From: Anaerolineales bacterium UBA3499
GTDB lineage: Bacteria; Chloroflexota; Anaerolineae; Anaerolineales; UBA11657
NCBI GenBank assembly: GCA_002377585.1
Contig: DFQC01000053.1
Span: 1 to 8,908 of the forward strand
Reading direction: 5' to 3'
DNA: 8,908 bases
A program made the translations under genes and the position numbers. The notes beneath the pieces were generated by a model. That model ran no database searches, was not told the origin of the DNA, and was given only the letters and a program-made list of their open reading frames with translations. This document shows, one piece after another, positions 6,737 to 8,908 of this stretch. The number at the start of each line of letters is the position of its first letter. The first letter of the stretch is position 1.

Positions 6737-6754
6737 ATTGGTTTTACAACCAAT
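6737..6754. terminator. small hairpin between convergent channel genes
   Basis: ATTGGTT (6737-6743) pairs with AACCAAT (6748-6754) around TTAC. It sits 5 bases beyond the MscS stop and 43 beyond the K+ channel stop, the right place for a shared terminator, but it has only 7 pairs and no T tract on either strand. Confidence 0.3.
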
Positions 6755-6758
6755 AACA

Positions 6759-8432
6759 TTATGTGATAAACACACCTGGTTGTGTCTTCTCATCGCCAGA
6801 TCGATACATAGCCTTTGGTAGTTTAACTCCTTCAATCTTGAACCTACGTAGTACATCTTTTGTAAGCTCACTTTCTACTCTCCAAGGTCTACGCCAATGC
6901 TCCAAGCGTATATTATCAACGTAATAACGAATGTTAAAACCTATAAAAGTACTATTGAAAGACGTCAACCACACCTGAGGCTCTTGCCACATCACTTGAG
7001 TACGCTTAAAGCTGTCATCAAGCCATCTAATAAGATCCTGTATGTGGTCATCCACGCGAGTTTCTTGCCCACTAGGATCATGTAAAACGTCATACAGATT
7101 GGATAATCGATTAGAGAAAAATCTAATTTTCTGGTCCCATTCAGAATTTAGAATATCACGATCTTCTGGGTATAGATTGGGGTCAGTCATCCAAATCTCA
7201 ATCCATGACCGAAGTAATATAATCAGAGAAGTTTTGTCAGCATCTGGATTCTCCAGAAGTTTTATTCTCTGCCATCCTCGCCCCGATATTTCCTCTGATC
7301 GCAAGCCTACCAACACTAAGATTGCATCGAAATCATTGCTAATATCAGCCACTTCTTCCTTGTCCAATCCACCCAACTCCAACTTCTTGACTTTAGTCAC
7401 AAGCAGTTGTAATTGTTTCCGAATTTCATCTAGACTATTATTTACGTGAACTTCTGCACGCAAACGATTATAGGCAGCCCGCTTTTTTGATGGAGCCCCT
7501 GTAATCGGATCTTTTTTCTTTAGTCCTTTAACGGAAGGTAGTGCAGTAAGTTTAGGTGCAGGATTACCAACTATATCTGGGTGAGCAAGTACAGCTTCTT
7601 GTAAAATAGCCATCACCTTGTTTGGATTAGTACCTTGCCGTTTAGCTGCGAAACCAACTGTTGCCGCAAGATTTGTAGTAGGACGGTTAGCATTAAAAAA
7701 TGTTGCTCTACCTAGAGCACCATTTGGAATAAACATATCCGTATAATTCTGTACATTGAAAAGATGTGTCACACGAATACCTATATTACGAACTACCGCC
7801 GTAATATTAGTTCCCTTAGTCACAGTATCGGGCAGGACGATCACATCTCCGGTACGAAAAGGCGTATCAACCAGTAAAATAAGTCCAGCGAAAAAGTCGC
7901 TTAGAATACCCTGAAGTGCAAACGCCAGAACAAATGCACCTCCGCCAATTGCCACCCATAGACCAGTTAAGTCAAGCCCAAGTGCTTGCAAAGCAGCAAA
8001 CAGGCCTACCAAATAGATTAGAGGCGCTCCAATTCGCTCAAGAACTGGAACTAACACATCATCCCATATCGCTTCAGTTTGTTCAGCTAATTGCTTTACA
8101 TAATAGACTAGTACATCTACAAACAATCGTGCAGCCCAGTGAGTGATAGTTATTGCAATAATTGCCCAAAGAACACGGTCAATCAACGCACTGCCTGGCA
8201 AAATACTTTCCAAAGCACCAAAAGCATTGCGTAAGCCATAAAAAATCACCAGTATAACTGCCGGTCTTCTAGATACTCCTAATATTACATCGTCTACATC
8301 CGTCTCTGTTCTACGGAAAAGCCAAAGCAATATGTAAGCAGTTAGCCAATAAGTGACTAGAGCCCCTAGACCCCATCCAATTAAAGTGCCAAGAAAAACA
8401 TCTAACGGAGTATTACCTAATATAGTAATCAT
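6759..8432 (-). CDS. MscS-family mechanosensitive ion channel with an inserted cytoplasmic region
   Basis: The 557-residue protein has about five hydrophobic segments (near 11-38, 56-76, 84-112, 133-152, 158-188). The last is the MscS pore helix with its small-residue pattern (AIGGGAFVLAFALQG, 161-175, then FFAGLILLVDTPFRTGD). The beta domain follows (190-245), with VVRNIGIRVTHL and the FIPNGALG motif (234-241). The alpha/beta domain starts at about 254 (NLAATVGF) but its second half, PQVWLTSF...FNIRYYVDN...WRVESELTKDVLRRFKIEGVKLP, appears only at about 485-540. The ~180 residues between (about 303-484) look charged and helical. E. coli MscS has 286 residues. Predicted role: opening under membrane tension to release solutes on hypo-osmotic shock. 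GAGGT lies 8 bases before the ATG. Confidence 0.88.
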   Translation of the reverse strand: MITILGNTPLDVFLGTLIGWGLGALVTYWLTAYILLWLFRRTETDVDDVILGVSRRPAVILVIFYGLRNAFGALESILPGSALIDRVLWAIIAITITHWAARLFVDVLVYYVKQLAEQTEAIWDDVLVPVLERIGAPLIYLVGLFAALQALGLDLTGLWVAIGGGAFVLAFALQGILSDFFAGLILLVDTPFRTGDVIVLPDTVTKGTNITAVVRNIGIRVTHLFNVQNYTDMFIPNGALGRATFFNANRPTTNLAATVGFAAKRQGTNPNKVMAILQEAVLAHPDIVGNPAPKLTALPSVKGLKKKDPITGAPSKKRAAYNRLRAEVHVNNSLDEIRKQLQLLVTKVKKLELGGLDKEEVADISNDFDAILVLVGLRSEEISGRGWQRIKLLENPDADKTSLIILLRSWIEIWMTDPNLYPEDRDILNSEWDQKIRFFSNRLSNLYDVLHDPSGQETRVDDHIQDLIRWLDDSFKRTQVMWQEPQVWLTSFNSTFIGFNIRYYVDNIRLEHWRRPWRVESELTKDVLRRFKIEGVKLPKAMYRSGDEKTQPGVFIT

Positions 8433-8440
8433 AGCTTACT

Positions 8441-8445
8441 ACCTC
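8441..8445 (-). promoter_or_regulatory. ribosome binding site of the MscS gene
   Basis: On the minus strand GAGGT ends 8 bases before the ATG at 8432, a good spacing. It supports this start over internal methionines and places the N terminus directly before the first membrane segment. Confidence 0.65.
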
Positions 8446-8483
8446 TTTTTTTTGCGTGGAAAGCACAAACTATGCTTTCATTT

Positions 8484-8512
8484 ATTGTAACTAACCAATC
8501 CAGAATATGCAA
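8484..8512 (-). promoter_or_regulatory. candidate promoter for the MscS gene
   Basis: Read on the minus strand: TTGCAT (8512-8507), a 17-base spacer and TACAAT (8489-8484). The -10 matches 5/6, the -35 only 3/6. The predicted leader is about 45 bases. Position and strand fit, strength is modest. Confidence 0.35.
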
Positions 8513-8550
8513 GTAAAACACGTAATGTGTATGCCTTAGCACCAACCTAC

Positions 8551-8579
8551 TTGACACACTATATACTGTTATGTATATT
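8551..8579 (+). promoter_or_regulatory. strong sigma70-type promoter facing the proline-repeat gene
   Basis: TTGACA (8551-8556, perfect -35), exactly 17 bases, and TATATT (8574-8579, 5/6) make the best promoter in the window. The predicted start near 8586 leaves about 215 bases before the ATG at 8802, an unusually long leader for this compact region. Confidence 0.7.
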
Positions 8580-8719
8580 GAACATCGTCGGTTTTGTTCA
8601 CTTATATCCAACAACTGATATATTAGATAGAACTAAACGAAAAAGATAACTGTCGACTTATACCTAAATTGAAAACATTTTTACAACTTAATTACTTGCA
8701 ACAGGAGTGTTAGCATAGA

Positions 8720-8809
8720 ATGCTTTTACTACAATTTCGTCAACCTTACCGTGTCACAACACGAATTACACTAATACGAAACCGACAAAAAGGAAATATT
8801 CATGTTTAG
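8720..8809 (+). CDS. possible 29-codon leader ORF overlapping the next gene start
   Basis: An ATG at 8720 opens a 29-residue frame rich in arginine (MLLLQFRQPYRV at its start) that stops with TAG at 8807-8809, 8 bases inside the downstream coding region and in a different frame. AGGAG (8703-8707) precedes it with a long 12-base gap. The ATG lies in a small AGCAT-AGA-ATGCT hairpin (8712-8724). It could be a regulatory leader peptide coupled to the next gene, or chance. I recognise no family. Confidence 0.25.
   Translation: MLLLQFRQPYRVTTRITLIRNRQKGNIHV
8791..8794 (+). promoter_or_regulatory. ribosome binding site of the proline-repeat gene
   Basis: AGGA ends 7 bases before the ATG at 8802. 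This good spacing is the main support for that start codon. Confidence 0.55.
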
Positions 8810-8908
8810 TAAACAATTTAACCACCTCTTTTTATACCAAGATGCCAAAGATGAGGGTAGCGACATGCCTCCTCCACCTGAGGGAGACAATATGCCCCCT
8901 CCACCTGA
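8802..8908 (+). CDS. Start of a proline-rich repeat protein (partial, cut by window end)
   Basis: Thirty-five complete codons are visible with no stop. The first 17 residues (MFSKQFNHLFLYQDAKD) show no clear signal peptide. From residue 18 the protein is built of a 9-residue unit, EGSDMPPPP (18-26) then EGDNMPPPP (27-35), with a third copy beginning at the last two bases. The strong promoter at 8551, the ribosome binding site at 8791 and the codon-level drift between copies (synonymous CCT/CCC change) support a real gene. The total length and any downstream domain lie outside the window. I do not recognise the family. Possibilities are an extended acidic/proline linker, a surface protein, or a multi-core precursor peptide. 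Confidence 0.55.
   Translation, partial: MFSKQFNHLFLYQDAKDEGSDMPPPPEGDNMPPPP
8853..8906 (+). repeat. 27-bp in-frame tandem repeat, at least two copies
   Basis: Copies at 8853-8879 and 8880-8906 are head to tail and differ at about 6 of 27 positions; the second half, ATGCCNCCTCCACCT, is nearly identical. Each encodes EG[SD][DN]MPPPP. The array runs off the window. Confidence 0.8.

Larger units (their letters stand above)
8433..8801. other. 369-base divergent intergenic region
   Basis: This gap separates the MscS gene (minus) from the proline-repeat gene (plus). It holds the MscS ribosome binding site (8441-8445), a 7-bp hairpin at 8459-8479 (GAAAGCA/TGCTTTC), a weak minus-strand promoter, a strong plus-strand promoter at 8551-8579, and a leader of about 215 bases. 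Apart from a possible 29-codon ORF at its end, I see no gene, tRNA or known riboswitch in the leader. Confidence 0.6.

Noticed and set aside
7042..7449. 135-codon plus-strand frame inside the MscS gene
   Set aside because: It is the longest shadow frame, but it is antisense to the MscS insertion region, which reads as normal protein, and has no ribosome binding site or family resemblance.
8429..8614. 61-codon minus-strand frame whose TGA overlaps the MscS ATG (ATGA)
   Set aside because: The overlap is suggestive of coupling, but it has no ribosome binding site, lacks any motif, and crosses the strong plus-strand promoter at 8551-8579. The MscS gene has its own ribosome binding site.

Overview
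The window is an AT-rich bacterial chromosomal segment (GC roughly 40% or a little under, judged by eye) with short intergenic gaps and no insertion sequence, tRNA, rRNA or CRISPR array that I can see. A stand-alone 80-residue SWIM zinc-finger protein, beside a protoporphyrinogen-oxidase-like FAD enzyme and a CelD/BcsL-type acetyltransferase, reminds me of Chloroflexota (Anaerolineae/Dehalococcoidia/SAR202-like) genomes. That placement is from memory and is tentative.

Layout: (1) 5-1472, plus strand: an AlkA-type DNA-3-methyladenine glycosylase, then a membrane-anchored DUF218/YdcF-SanA-like protein. (2) 1489-1905: a near-consensus promoter, a ~115-nt leader with two stem-loops (the second an almost ideal terminator), then the SWIM gene behind a strong ribosome binding site. 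This may be a small RNA gene, an attenuated leader, or both. (3) 1976-2023: a long imperfect inverted repeat, then a FAD-dependent oxidoreductase (2051-3337). (4) 3338-5421, minus strand: a two-gene operon, nucleotidyltransferase then CelD-type GNAT acetyltransferase. Its last stop codon abuts the stop codon of the convergent FAD gene with no base between. (5) 5422-5617: a divergent intergenic region with an extended -10 promoter for a two-TM K+ channel carrying an RCK/TrkA regulatory module (5618-6694). (6) 6759-8432, minus strand: an MscS-type mechanosensitive channel whose C-terminal alpha/beta domain appears split by a ~180-residue insertion. (7) 8433-8908: a strong forward promoter, a ~215-nt untranslated leader with a possible 29-codon leader ORF, and the start of a protein made of 9-residue EG[SD][DN]MPPPP repeats, cut by the window end.

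Functionally, the K+ channel and MscS channel together suggest turgor and ion homeostasis. The FAD enzyme, acetyltransferase and nucleotidyltransferase could modify an envelope lipid, glycan or other small molecule, but no substrate can be read from sequence. The least explained parts are the two-hairpin leader, the MscS insertion, and the proline-repeat gene with its long leader.
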